Positions 46,358 to 56,705 of a stretch of DNA of 64,000 bases are shown in pieces. Made by a program: the position numbers and the translations under genes. The notes under the pieces are model-generated. The model did not search any database. It saw only the letters and a program-made list of their open reading frames with translations, and was not told the DNA's origin. Origin of the DNA: Gracilaria domingensis (lineage: Eukaryota; Rhodophyta; Florideophyceae; Gracilariales; Gracilariaceae); assembly GCA_022539475.1 (NCBI GenBank), contig VCMS01000216.1, positions 1 to 64,000 on the forward strand. Direction: 5' to 3'. The number at the start of each line of letters is the position of its first letter. Within the stretch, counting starts at the first letter, position 1.

Positions 46358-47071
46358 TTCGTCTCCCTTCACATGAACTGCGAGGGTTGCCATTTCATAT
46401 AGAGGACCATCATTGGAAGCATTCCCGAAAGCAACGATTAAATGTGTGTCGAACTGGGGGTCGTTTTCAACCAAGGCTAGCGCCCCACTATTTTTCGTGA
46501 AACGAATGTCCCCTATGTCACAGTTTTCATCTTGAGGGTACGCAACCAGGTTCGGAAAGGATGTCAACACTTTTGAAATACCGGAGTTAACTTCTGTTTT
46601 CCACTTCGACAGTCCATTGTACGTGAAGTTAGGGAGTCCACTGTCTTTTCTAGTGCTCACCACTGCTTGTTGACGCTCTTCGTGAAGTCCGTGCGATTCA
46701 TTTAAGGAGAGTGCAAGTCTCTCAAGTTCGGCTGCACATCTTTCGTAACCTTCCCTGTCAAGGTCCTGATCAATTTCGGTACCATTGGATAATCTCACCC
46801 GTGCGCCTTGGTTTCCAGAGATGCCAAAAGTGTAGCCACCCAGGTGCTCCATGAAACTCTCGGCATCCTCTATATCTCGCCCAGTAGCAATTCCGAAACC
46901 AACGCGTGCGTTGATGTACTTCATGCATTTGACTGTTTCGGCAGGAATGTTCTCCCCAGCTCTTTTCAGAGTACCGTCAACATCACTAATCACGGCGTAG
47001 CCATTTTCGAATATTTCGTTAGCCAGCTGCTGAGGAGTTACTTCTTGGGCTCTAACTTCTGAGTTATACAT
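46358..47071 (-). CDS. HAD-superfamily phosphatase-like protein (copy B), 3' end in gap
   Basis: The start MYNSEV is at 47071. Motif I reads S-D-V-D-G-T-L with Asp30 and Asp32, so the catalytic nucleophile is present, unlike copy A. GIATGRD and the start of VAFGNASNDG follow. The coding sequence runs into the gap at 46357, and the bases beyond the gap are retroelement, so the gene is cut after about 238 codons as assembled. It is a Cof-type HAD hydrolase by motif; the substrate is unknown. Confidence 0.65.
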
Positions 47072-47698
47072 GTTTTGAAAGCTTTCGAAAGGGTTCGTTT
47101 TGCAAATGGGTATGGGTATACGAATGAGAAGGATGTGATTGATGTTCACAAGGTGTTTCGTAGTATACAAAGAGTCTAAGAACGACCATATACGGGTATT
47201 GTAGTACTGTTTTAAAACGTTACTAGGAGGAGAAGTTTTTGCATCGATTTGAAGTAAAGAAAGGATGATTTAGTCATAAATTATATGTACGGGTTGAAGT
47301 GGGTAAAGAAAACTGTAAAGATCTTTAACATGAGCTTAGAAATCAAGAAGAGTAAAACAACCTCCATTATGGGTTGAAACCCATAAAAGGTTTACCTTAC
47401 TTTATACGGGTGCCCCAAGTATTGCAAAGGCTTAGTTCTTCAGAAATATCACAATTTTTGTACTTGTTTCGTTACTAGTATCGTGCACTTTAATGATATG
47501 GAATGACCATTTTCTATCTAGCAAAGTCTTAGCGAAGTATTAGTGATAAGGGATGTAGGATTTAAAGGGGCATATTTGAACCACAGAAGGACGAACAATA
47601 TAAGTAATGTAATAGGAACAGGTCATTTCGATAAAGTAACTTTTATGTTTAACTATCTCTAAAAGGTTTACAACACCGAAAAGTCATGTGTTCTAACC

Positions 47699-48601
47699 TC
47701 AAAGCTGGGGGAATGGGGAGGGGGATAACTTTTCCTTAACAACGTTGACGTAGTTTGTATGAAAAGGAGCGGGGTCACCGCCTACAATGTTTCTTTCTTG
47801 GCGGGAAAAGTCGTAGAAGTACGCGTTCCTAAACTGAAAGTCGGAGAAAGAAGTAGGGAAGCCAATGAGAGTTTTCCCATATGCAAGAAGTCGCCCAACG
47901 GTCTCTTCCAGGTTGAAAGTAGTACCTGTCTTAAGCGAAACTATCTTCAACAGCTCTTTCATTATTGTGAGCACAACCGTACTGCACTCCGTAGCGACTA
48001 CGTCCATAGGAATGAGACCTCTTGAGGCCCCGACGATGTTGAACGCTGATAGCCACACGAGCTTCTCATAATAGCTTACGAGAAATGTGTCTTCGTCGAC
48101 AACCCCGCAAGTGAGACCCATAGACCTAAACCTGTCTGCAACGTTGGAGGCCCACTTTCCTGTTGCGACAGTGAGACCATCCGGACTTTGAGGAGTGACA
48201 CCATCCTGCGGAGCTGCGTTTCTTGAGGGGACACCAACGTATAGGACAACTTTTGAACATTTGTCCACACCGAGCTTCGAAAGCAATGGTATGATGTCTC
48301 CATTCTGGAAGAAAACGAGATTCTCTCTGAGCGAATAAGGGCAAGCCTGAATTACGGTCTCCAGGGTGTTCGTTCTTCCACAAACTAGTATCGGTACATC
48401 AGAAAGATGAGAGGTAGCAGCCATGCTGCAGAATTCGTGTGCGGAAATGACCGTATCTTCTTCGTTCGCCAGCATGGTACCTATACGCCCCCTTCCAACA
48501 ATAACGGCCCGAGTCCTTCGGGCGGGAGATGAGGCCTGAGGGACGTCAGAGTATCTGGGACTCGGAGGCGGAGTCGGAGGCATGTCGGACTGGGAGTTCA
48601 T
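47699..48601 (-). CDS. ketopantoate-reductase-like protein (copy B), intact
   Basis: Starting at MNSQSDM (48601), this gives 300 residues, the usual length for the ApbA/PanE family. The frame is open further to 48802, but that extension has no conserved character. AVIVGRGRIGTML has the G-x-G-x-x-G of an NADPH-binding Rossmann fold (residues 36-41). LVCGRTNTLETVI and LVFFQNGDIIPLL fit the family's cofactor and hinge segments. YYEKLVWLSAFNIVGAS fits the conserved Lys/Asn region of the C-terminal helical domain. The family reduces 2-dehydropantoate or related 2-oxo acids. True pantoate synthesis is not certain, since many family members have other substrates. It lies beside the HAD gene on the same strand and diverges from the epimerase fragment. 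Confidence 0.7.
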   Translation of the reverse strand: MNSQSDMPPTPPPSPRYSDVPQASSPARRTRAVIVGRGRIGTMLANEEDTVISAHEFCSMAATSHLSDVPILVCGRTNTLETVIQACPYSLRENLVFFQNGDIIPLLSKLGVDKCSKVVLYVGVPSRNAAPQDGVTPQSPDGLTVATGKWASNVADRFRSMGLTCGVVDEDTFLVSYYEKLVWLSAFNIVGASRGLIPMDVVATECSTVVLTIMKELLKIVSLKTGTTFNLEETVGRLLAYGKTLIGFPTSFSDFQFRNAYFYDFSRQERNIVGGDPAPFHTNYVNVVKEKLSPSPFPQL

Positions 48602-49001
48602 TGCAAGTGTTCGATTGTTTTTGTGTGACGATAAAAAGGGAAGATGGGGCGGAGAACTGCTGGGGTAAAGAGTGATACGTAAGTACAAACGGTTGGGAAG
48701 CGCAGAACGGGAACATGGTTCACTTTGTGAAAGTGAGCGAAATGTATGATATGTGATTGTACTGAATGAATGATAGGGCTTGTATGAGACGACAAGCCAC
48801 AAAGTGTGATGATGTTTTATGAAAGGTAGGTGGAAGAGTAGAAAGTGTGCAATGAATGAAACTGATTTCGAACCTGAGTTGTAAAGTAGTTGTAAAGTAC
48901 GATTTACGGGGAGCTTGAATACAGGATGAAAGGAGCCATTTTGGCTTCATAAATGACGTGAACGGGTTTTATAGCTTCACTTGGATTGCCATAATTAAAA
49001 G
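48602..49001. other. divergent spacer
   Basis: 400 bp between the KPR-like start and the epimerase fragment, kept in copy A (8930-9329). It should hold the KPR-like promoter. No missing epimerase exon was found in it. Confidence 0.4.
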
Positions 49002-49319
49002 GATGGAGTTGGATTGCGCCCGAATACGTCTATAAAGGTCGTAGAAGCACTTATGAAGGAAGGAGTTGTAGACATGTTATTGTTGATGACGGTGGAGCCA
49101 GGGTTTGGAGGACAGGCGTTTATGGAGGGTGTTCTTGATAAGGTGCGACATGCAAGGGAGTTGTACCCAAGAATAGGGATACAGGTGGATGGAGGTATTG
49201 GACTGAGTACTGTGAAAGCAGTAGTGAAGGCCGGTGCAAACATTTCAGTTGCAGGATCTGCCATCTTTGGCTCGAGTAACCCAGCTCATGTCATAGCTGG
49301 TTTTCGAAAGGTTGGTTAG
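49002..49319 (+). pseudogene. RPE: ribulose-phosphate 3-epimerase, C-terminal fragment (copy B)
   Basis: It encodes the same fragment as copy A, with MTVEPGFGGQAF, VDGGIG and VAGSAIFG intact and only a few residue changes (for example D/G, K/E, G/A). The open frame is preserved in both copies, but the N-terminal half is absent in both. Confidence 0.75.
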
Positions 49320-49952
49320 AGATAGTAGCATAAATTTATTGTTTATTACATTGTTACCTTTACGTGTTATCACGACTATATTCTCCGTCTCCATTGGAGA
49401 TGTATTTCTCTTGTATGACAACCGGGAAAGGATGTGAGAGAACATAAATATATCCCCAGTGGACGCTGAGAGGGAGGATGAACTACTCTACGTGCTATCA
49501 TTGTTACCCATCCGGTGTCGAGTGGTGACATATTCTTTTTTTGTCACAACCCACACAGCGTGTGACGGAAGAAGAAGATGCCCCCAGTCGAGACAGAGGG
49601 TGAGCAACTCTAAGTACAATCACTAGTCCCTAGCTTGCCTCCACTGGCAATATCTTCCTGTTTTGCTATAACCATCGAGTGGGGTTATGGTGGAAGAGAA
49701 AAATATCGCCGGTCGAGGCGAGGTGGGTGGGGACTATGTGAAGAGGGGACAGAGAGATGGCGCTTAAATAGTGGAAGGTGCGGAGGTGTACAGTGGATGT
49801 TTTGGCGGGAAATGGGATGAGGGAAACAGGGACAATCATGGTGCTGGATATAGCCCGTGTGGTTGGACAGTGGGGGTGGACAGCACAGTTTAGCTCGATT
49901 GCACTGTATCGCAGCGGAAACTTCGATCCAACTACTACTTCTTCTTCTGAAT

Positions 49953-50882
49953 ATGTCGAACGGATACGTGAAGGATGAGGAGCTGTGGGTGCTGTTGGAG
50001 GGGAAGGAGGTACCGCAGACGCCGTCACCAAAGCGGGAAGAGGACGTGATTACGGCGGCTGGTCGGATGTCGCAGAAGAAGGAAGTGGCTGAGGAAGGAA
50101 AGAAGTGTGAGGCGAGGAGAGGGGATGGTGATGAGGTGGAGAAGGGGGTAGAATTGGAGGTGGAGGGGGTCGCAATGGAGAGAAGGGGTGCGGTGCATCT
50201 GAGTCAGTTAGAGGTTGGAGACCAGATAGAGAGTGGGGGCGGAGAGGGTGACAGGGAGATGCGGTTTGTGGGGGAGATGAAGGCGAGGGTGGGGATGTTG
50301 GGGTTGGTGATGAAGGAGCAACTGGACGATGGAATTGTGGAGATTGTAACGGAAATGGGCGGTGTGGTGCTGAGTGGGGGTGGTAGTGGTGTTTCGGTTG
50401 AGGCGATTTCGAGCTTGCGGAATTCGTTGTCGGTATTGGGAGTGGAGATGAGAAATCATGTGTATGGGATAGTGGAGTGTGCGGGAAGGGAGGTTGGAGA
50501 GTTGCGGGAGGAGAATAGGGTTCTGAACGAGAGGTTGGACGTGCTGGAGAAGGAGGTGAAGGAGCTGTGCAAGAGGCAAAGATTGGTGGAAGAGGAGAGG
50601 GTGAAAGGAGGTGTGGAGGGAAAGACGGAGAAGGGAAGTGTGGGAAGGGTGGCGGTGCAGAAGGGGTCTCCTGTGACACCGAAGACAAAGGGTGGTGGGG
50701 TTGGGGATGGGAAGAGCCGTCTGAAGAAGAGGCGTAAGGAGATGAAGAAGGTGGTGGAGGAGGTGCCGCGGGAGGGAGTGGGAGCTCCGGTGGTGACTGG
50801 GTTTAGGAGTGCGGCGGAGGTAGCGCGGACTGCGAAGGGGATTCTGAGGGGACAGGAGGAGAGAAGGATGGGAGGGATTTGA
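49953..50882 (+). CDS. Glu-rich coiled-coil protein (copy B), open
   Basis: The start MSNGYVKDEEL (49953) gives 309 residues in one frame; the frame is open from 49857. The order is a conserved N-terminal helix (about 1-25), a charged Lys/Glu region, a coiled coil (about 95-215, with HVYGIVECAGREVGELREENRV-like heptads), a basic KKRRKEMKK stretch (possible nuclear signal), and GFRSAAEVARTAKGILRG. The TGA at 50880-50882 is followed in frame by RRVYEKGES and FYKM, which match the longer C-terminus of the relative at 24106. This copy may therefore be shorter than its ancestor. The strand is extremely purine-rich. The function is unknown. Confidence 0.6.
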   Translation: MSNGYVKDEELWVLLEGKEVPQTPSPKREEDVITAAGRMSQKKEVAEEGKKCEARRGDGDEVEKGVELEVEGVAMERRGAVHLSQLEVGDQIESGGGEGDREMRFVGEMKARVGMLGLVMKEQLDDGIVEIVTEMGGVVLSGGGSGVSVEAISSLRNSLSVLGVEMRNHVYGIVECAGREVGELREENRVLNERLDVLEKEVKELCKRQRLVEEERVKGGVEGKTEKGSVGRVAVQKGSPVTPKTKGGGVGDGKSRLKKRRKEMKKVVEEVPREGVGAPVVTGFRSAAEVARTAKGILRGQEERRMGGI

Positions 50883-51071
50883 AGCCGTTTTGGGGCGAGG
50901 CGGGTATACGAGAAGGGGGAGAGTTGTGCACCTGACTTCTACAAAATGAACGCGTGATGGGCGAGAAATGGGTAAATAGCGGGGGTGGTGTGGACTGGGA
51001 AGAAGTGATGGGATGATTGAGGTGGGATGAGTTGCGATTGGCATTGCAACATGGGAGAAAATGGAAACGCA

Positions 51072-51320
51072 AACTAGCACGAGTGCAGTTTTGAGAGAGG
51101 GTCGCGGAAAAGAGTGAATGGGGTGGTGCGGCGAAGTAGAACCTCTACAAAAACTAGGGGACCCAAGCACTAAACTGCGCGAAATGGAATTTAATATTCC
51201 AAAATTTCTTAATTTTTTGAGTGCCAGCCTCTGCTACCCCCTCGCGCGCCCCAAATAGCCCCAAAACTAGCTTAGTTTCCAAAGCGAACAGACTATATTC
51301 CACTTTGCAGAACACAGACG
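51072..51320 (+). repeat. terminal block with three AACTAG motifs (copy B)
   Basis: AACTAG occurs at 51072, 51152 and 51265, with spacing as in copy A. It ends at AACACAGACG (51311-51320), where retroelement 2R begins at once. Confidence 0.75.
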
Positions 51321-54300
51321 TAGCTCGGCCCATTTCCATCCCGCCTGAATCACAGGTCTGGGTTACTGTGACCTCCCCACAATGTGGCTTACAAACGGTA
51401 CAACCGTTGCCTGCGTTACAGGAGAAGCATCAGCTTGCCCTCGCTAATGGGATTGTTTTCGTCGAACCCGAGAAGCCTTTTCAGGTGCTGGTTGCGAACT
51501 TCAGCCGTTTTCCTCAGCGGTTGGTTAGGAACCAAGTTATTGGTTCGTTGCTTCCGCACCCTGCGGCTATAGTGCCTACTCAGGTTTCTATTGCCGAGGT
51601 TCTCGGAATCCTCGAAGCTGAGGAGGGGGAGGCGGAACGGAACAATTCCGAAACGAATACTGGACCGAACAGTTCGTCGGAAGATGCTACGCCGACTTCG
51701 TCGGATGCGAATAACCGCAACCTGTCGAAGGAAGCGTTGCCGACCTCGTCGGGCAGTAATGATACAGACCTGAGTGCTGCTGACACGAAGGATAAGGCAG
51801 TACAGGAACTGGAGTCTCTGGATCTTGAACATGTCCCAGAGACTCACCGCGATAAATTGCGGCACATGCTTGAGGAGTTCACGCCCATGTGGGATGGCAC
51901 TCTGGGTAAGATCGGTATTACCGAACATCGGATTGATTTGCTACCGAATACTCGGCCCATTTCACAGCACCCTTACAGGGCAGGACCGACAGCTCGGCAG
52001 GAGGAGAAAGCTCAAGTTGAGAAGATGCTCCGCGCTGGAGTTATCGAGCCGGCTCAGTCACCTTGGGCATCGCCCGTGGTGCTCGCGCCCAAAGCTGATG
52101 GGTCTTGGCGATTTTGCATCGATTACCGCAAGCTAAACGCGGCTACAGTCAAGGATGTATATCCTATCCCACGAATGGATGAATGCATCGATTCGTTGGG
52201 CGACGCGAAAGTGTTCACAACCCTAGATGCGAATTGGGGCTATTGGCAAGTTCCCGTGAGGGCTGAGGATCGTGACAAGACAGCCTTCGTTTGTCATGAA
52301 GGATTGTACCGATTCAATCGGATGCCCTTTGGGTTAACGAACGCGCCAGCCACCTTTCAACGAGCTGTGGATATTTTGCTAGCCCGCTTTAAGTGGAAGA
52401 CTTGCCTGGTATACCTGGATGACATCATGACTATAGGCACTTGACCCTGGGATGTGATCAGTCTACTGCAGCAACCTGGAGTGAGCACTTGACCCACGTA
52501 CGGGATGTGATGCGAGTCCTACGCCGATGCAGGCATTACGCTCAAGCTCAAGAAGTGTGAGTTCTTTACCGAAACCGTCAGGTATCTCGGCCATGTTATC
52601 TCGTCCGGACGGCTTCGATGACGAAGTACGCGTGAAATCCTCAAAGGCAAGCATCGAGACGCAGACGAACTCCATCTTTCTCGGCTGTGCAATGTGATCC
52701 CGCTCATCCGAACTCGCGGATACGCTGCACCTCTGAACGACCTTCTTCGCAAAGGACAGCCAGTCGATCTGGAAGAATTCGACGACCGCAAGGCCGCGGC
52801 TTTCTCGTCGCTCGTGGACGCGGTGACATCGCCACCTGTTTTATCCCTGCCTAGGGCTGGTTTGCCATATGCAGTAGATACGGATGCGAGCGACTACCAA
52901 GTCGGCTGTGCCCTATTCCAGACCACCAATGATGGCGAGCGATTGCCAATTGGGTATTGGTCAAGAAGCCTCAACGTTCACGAGAGGAATTACTCGGTAT
53001 CCGAGAAGGAGTGCTTAGCAGTTGTCTGGGCGTTACAGACACTGCGGCCCTATCTTATGGGGACCCGCTTCATTGTTCATACCGATCATTCGGCATTACG
53101 CTGGCTACTCTCTATAGCAGAGCCATCTGGCCGCTTGATGCGGTGGAGACTTCGCTTGTCGGAATTCGACTTCGAAATCCGTTACAAGAAAGGACTCCTG
53201 AACACTCAGGCTGATGCACTGTCCCGCTTGGAAACAGCGGCTGAAGCTGCGCCAGTCGATGATCTGGAGATACCGTGCTTCCTCGTGGAAGACGGCTCGA
53301 GCGATGCCGATGAAGAATCGGAAGGATGGGACATCTACGATGCTGTTTTAGCCGTGTCAGACACGCAACCCGAACCGGGCTCTTTCGTACCGATCAAGCC
53401 GGAGGAACTCATCCGGGAGCAGCACACCGACCGTTTTTGTACGGAGATTCGTAGTCGTCTAAACGGAGGAGCACAGTTGCCTTTCGTCGAGAACGACCAA
53501 GGATTTCTAATCCGAACTGTCGGAAACAGGCCACAGATTGTGGTTCCGCACTCACTTCAGTCACGAGTACTGCATTTGTCGCACTATGCGAAGTTGTCAG
53601 CCCACCCTGGTGGCAGGAAGTTGTACTACACCTTACGGAAGGACTTTTACTGGCCAGCAATGGCTTTCGACGCGTACGCCACTGTTCGTGGATGTTCTGA
53701 CTGCGCGAAGAACCGCGTCAAGCTGCATAAGTATTCCAAGAAGTTGGCACTATTCCCTGCTAGGGCTCCACTGGAGTTTGTGGCGATCGATCTACTCGGC
53801 GAGTTTATTCGCACCCGCCGGGGAAACCGGTTTTTGCTTGTTATCACCGACCGCTTTTCTAAGCTGGTACGGACTGTGCCTTTAAAGAAGGTTACTGCTA
53901 GTGCGGTCGCCCAAGCTTTCGTTACTCACTGGGTTTTTGTCTACGGACCGCCGATTGACTTACTATCGGATAATGGACCGCAGTTCACGGCTAAGTTCTT
54001 TCAGGACGTATGTCGCATCTTGCGGATCCAAAACTGGTTTACGACAACATATCATCCCCAGAGTAATGGGCAGGTTGAGCGTTTTAACCGCACGATGCTC
54101 AACGCATTGCGGACGTTTGTTGCCGAGCATCCGTCGGAATGGGATCAGTACACCGATGCGGTAACTTATGCCTACAATACGCAGGTTCATCGCACGACTC
54201 GAATCTCGCCGTTCGAGCTTGTGCTATCACGCGTCCCACCTTCGGTGGCTATCGAGCCACAGCCAACTTTGGATAAGTTCCCGTCGCCCCGTCTACACAG

Positions 54301-56197
54301 GGACGCCTGGAAGGACTGGCTTAAGAACATTATCCCTAAAGTTGGGCAGCATATCGCTAAGGCCCAGGCCGCATACAAGCGGAATTTCGACGCTAGAGTG
54401 CGTAAGAATGCCCCTCAGATCAGGGAAGGTAGCTTTGCCTTCGTACGGAAGGAGTACTACAACCCTGACAAGGAGAAGCGCCACAAGCTTTCTCCTATCG
54501 CGGACGGCCCGTTCCGGGTTATTGCTGTCACCGACACAACGGTTGTCCTTGATATCAAGGGAGAGCATGAGCGTTTGTCGCTAGATCGCATAACGCCTGC
54601 GCCAAAGCCTGTTTCGCAGGATTCGCTACCGTCATCGTCGGCCCCTACCGCACCCACTGTGGGAACAGCCGTCGAAACGGAAACAGACGCCGCGGCGGGT
54701 ACCCGCACTCAACCGTCTGTGTTGCCGCATCCGGATCGCGGACTTGCCCATTTGCCTGCTAAGCCGGAATCTGACCGGCCGGTCTCCAATGCCGCACATG
54801 TGCACACGCGGATAAGGGCCCCTATGGGGATACTCGCCGCCACCCCCGACACTCCCACTGAGGAGGGGGAGGAGGCAGGTCGATCTTTTTCGTTGTCGCC
54901 GTCGTCGACGGAGTCGCCTTCGCAGGCCTCTGTATCGCACGCAAGTAGTGATGAAGGCGCGTCAACGCGCGACACACAGCCGGAGAGCCGGAAAGAAGAG
55001 AACGACGCGCGGCTACCGCGGAAGCCTCAAGAAGAGGAAGATCACTCTCGCTCACCACCGCCGTCGCGAACGGAGTTACGTTTGCAGGCCCAAGAACGGG
55101 AACACAGTACCGATGTGGTACGTGATTTGCAGCCGGAAAGCCGGAGGGATCGCACAGTTTCGCGGAGGCCTTCTGAGAAGGACACCACCTCGGTGACGAT
55201 TGCATCCGGAAGACCGGAAGAGAAGGACGCGCCGTTACCACGGAAGGCTGAGGTGGAAGGCACCACTATGGTGAATCGCAAAGCCGGAAGTCCGGAGAAA
55301 GAAGAGTTAGTTCGAAAAAACCGTGCTGTTACGGCAGACCCGACTTCGGGAGATTTTGGTGCAGCACAGAGTGCCAAAGCCGTCAAAAAGACGGAACCAA
55401 CCACCAGTGTGACGAACAGTCAAGCCACAGCAAGTGGGCAGCACTCAAGCACTGACGACGCGTGCACGTCGCGCCAAGTGTCGAGCTCCGTGGTAGATCC
55501 GCCTCCAACCGAGGATTACAGTGCGCAAGCCGGGCACGTGCCAGCCACAAACCTGGCGCCGCCTAAAAACGGTTCAAAAAATTCCGAATTTGAATCGGCT
55601 CTTGACAGCCATGCAAAGGCGCAGGTGTCGCAAACCGCAGCGCGCGGCGAACCGCCGCCACGGCACGTGCCAGAACACCACTCGCTGGCTCACCGCTCTG
55701 CGGACCGTTCACCGTCGCAACGGGAGATTGTGCCGGAACGCCGGAAGCTCGCTATTCGAGAAGACCGGAGCACGGTCACAGCCCAGCAGCATGGGGAGGA
55801 GAACCAGGAATCTGGAAGCATGGTGGTCAGGAAAGTACCATGGTCACGGAGACCAACGCCTGGCGTACAGGATGTACTGCCGTCAGGACGGAAGCCGATC
55901 ACGAACGACGATGCCCACGACGGGAGAAGCGACGACTACGCCTCGAAAGAGGATTCTTCAAGCAAGCCGCATACAGAGCGGAGTGTTCTCGATGAGGAAT
56001 ATGTCATTGACCGTCTGGTAAGTCACGGCTACGCCCCTGACGGGGAACTACTGTATCGAGTCCGTTGGTACGGCTACGCCTCCTCAGAGGATACGCACGA
56101 GCCCATTGAGCACTTGCCTCGCTCGAAGGTCTTGCAGTACCACCGTCGCACACGGACACCGATACCGGCTACGCTGGACAAGGCCCAAGTGGGTTGA
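51320..56197 (+). pseudogene. pol region of 2R with chromodomain (fossil)
   Basis: It has the reverse transcriptase (WRFCIDYRKLNAA, VYLDDI), RNase H (FIVHTDHSALRW), the integrase zinc domain, ITDRFS and LSDNGPQF of the D-D-E core, PQSNGQVERFN, a roughly 450-residue Ser/Glu/Arg-rich linker, and the chromodomain (YVIDRLVSHG, LLYRVRWYGY). The long linker between integrase and chromodomain is unusual in size. Confidence 0.8.
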
Positions 56198-56217
56198 CCA
56201 CGCACGTTCCTATTGAG

Positions 56218-56395
56218 CGCAGCCGTCTCGGACGGAATATGCCGCCTCATGCGGACAGTATTGCATTACGCAAAAATATGCCGCGTCAAGCGGGTGTAAC
56301 TAAGTTAACTTGATATCACTCAGCCGCCTCAGGCGGACCAGGCCGCTCTAAGCGGACAGCTTTTTGCTGAACAAACATGCCGCGAAATGCGGAAG
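56218..56395. repeat. cluster of 13-nt CCG...CGG micro-palindromes
   Basis: Within about 180 bp after the chromodomain stop are CCGTCTCGGACGG, CCGCCTCATGCGG, CCGCGTCAAGCGG, CCGCCTCAGGCGG, CCGCTCTAAGCGG and CCGCGAAATGCGG. Similar clusters stand at the same place in 2L (41796-41960) and element 1 (29940-30075). Confidence 0.7.
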
Positions 56396-56705
56396 CCACT
56401 TACAGTGGAGAAGAAGATAAAGAAGAAAGAAGCCTAAGAAGAAGGAGAAGAAGCCAGGACACTGGAAGGAAGACTAAGAAGTTTTATCGCTACAGCCGCT
56501 TGTGCGGAAAAGTTACCCCTCTCTTGTGGGCCATTCGCAACAGCCTCAAACGAGGTATTGCCCACTGAGAAGGGGGAGAGCAAGACAAAGAGTTTGAGCC
56601 AAGCCAGCACGGCTGGAGAAGTTTACCTCTAACTATTGAGTCGCCCCTCACCATCGGGGTCTATCGCGGACTACCGTAGCCCGTAGGGGATCGCGAGCCG
56701 GGGAA

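Larger units (their letters stand above)
46358..51316 (+). repeat. segmental duplication, copy B (partner 6690-11675)
   Basis: Same order and orientation as copy A. The right end is exact at 51316, beside 2R; the left end is hidden by the gap. In this copy the KPR-like and coiled-coil genes are open and the HAD nucleophile is kept. Confidence 0.9.
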
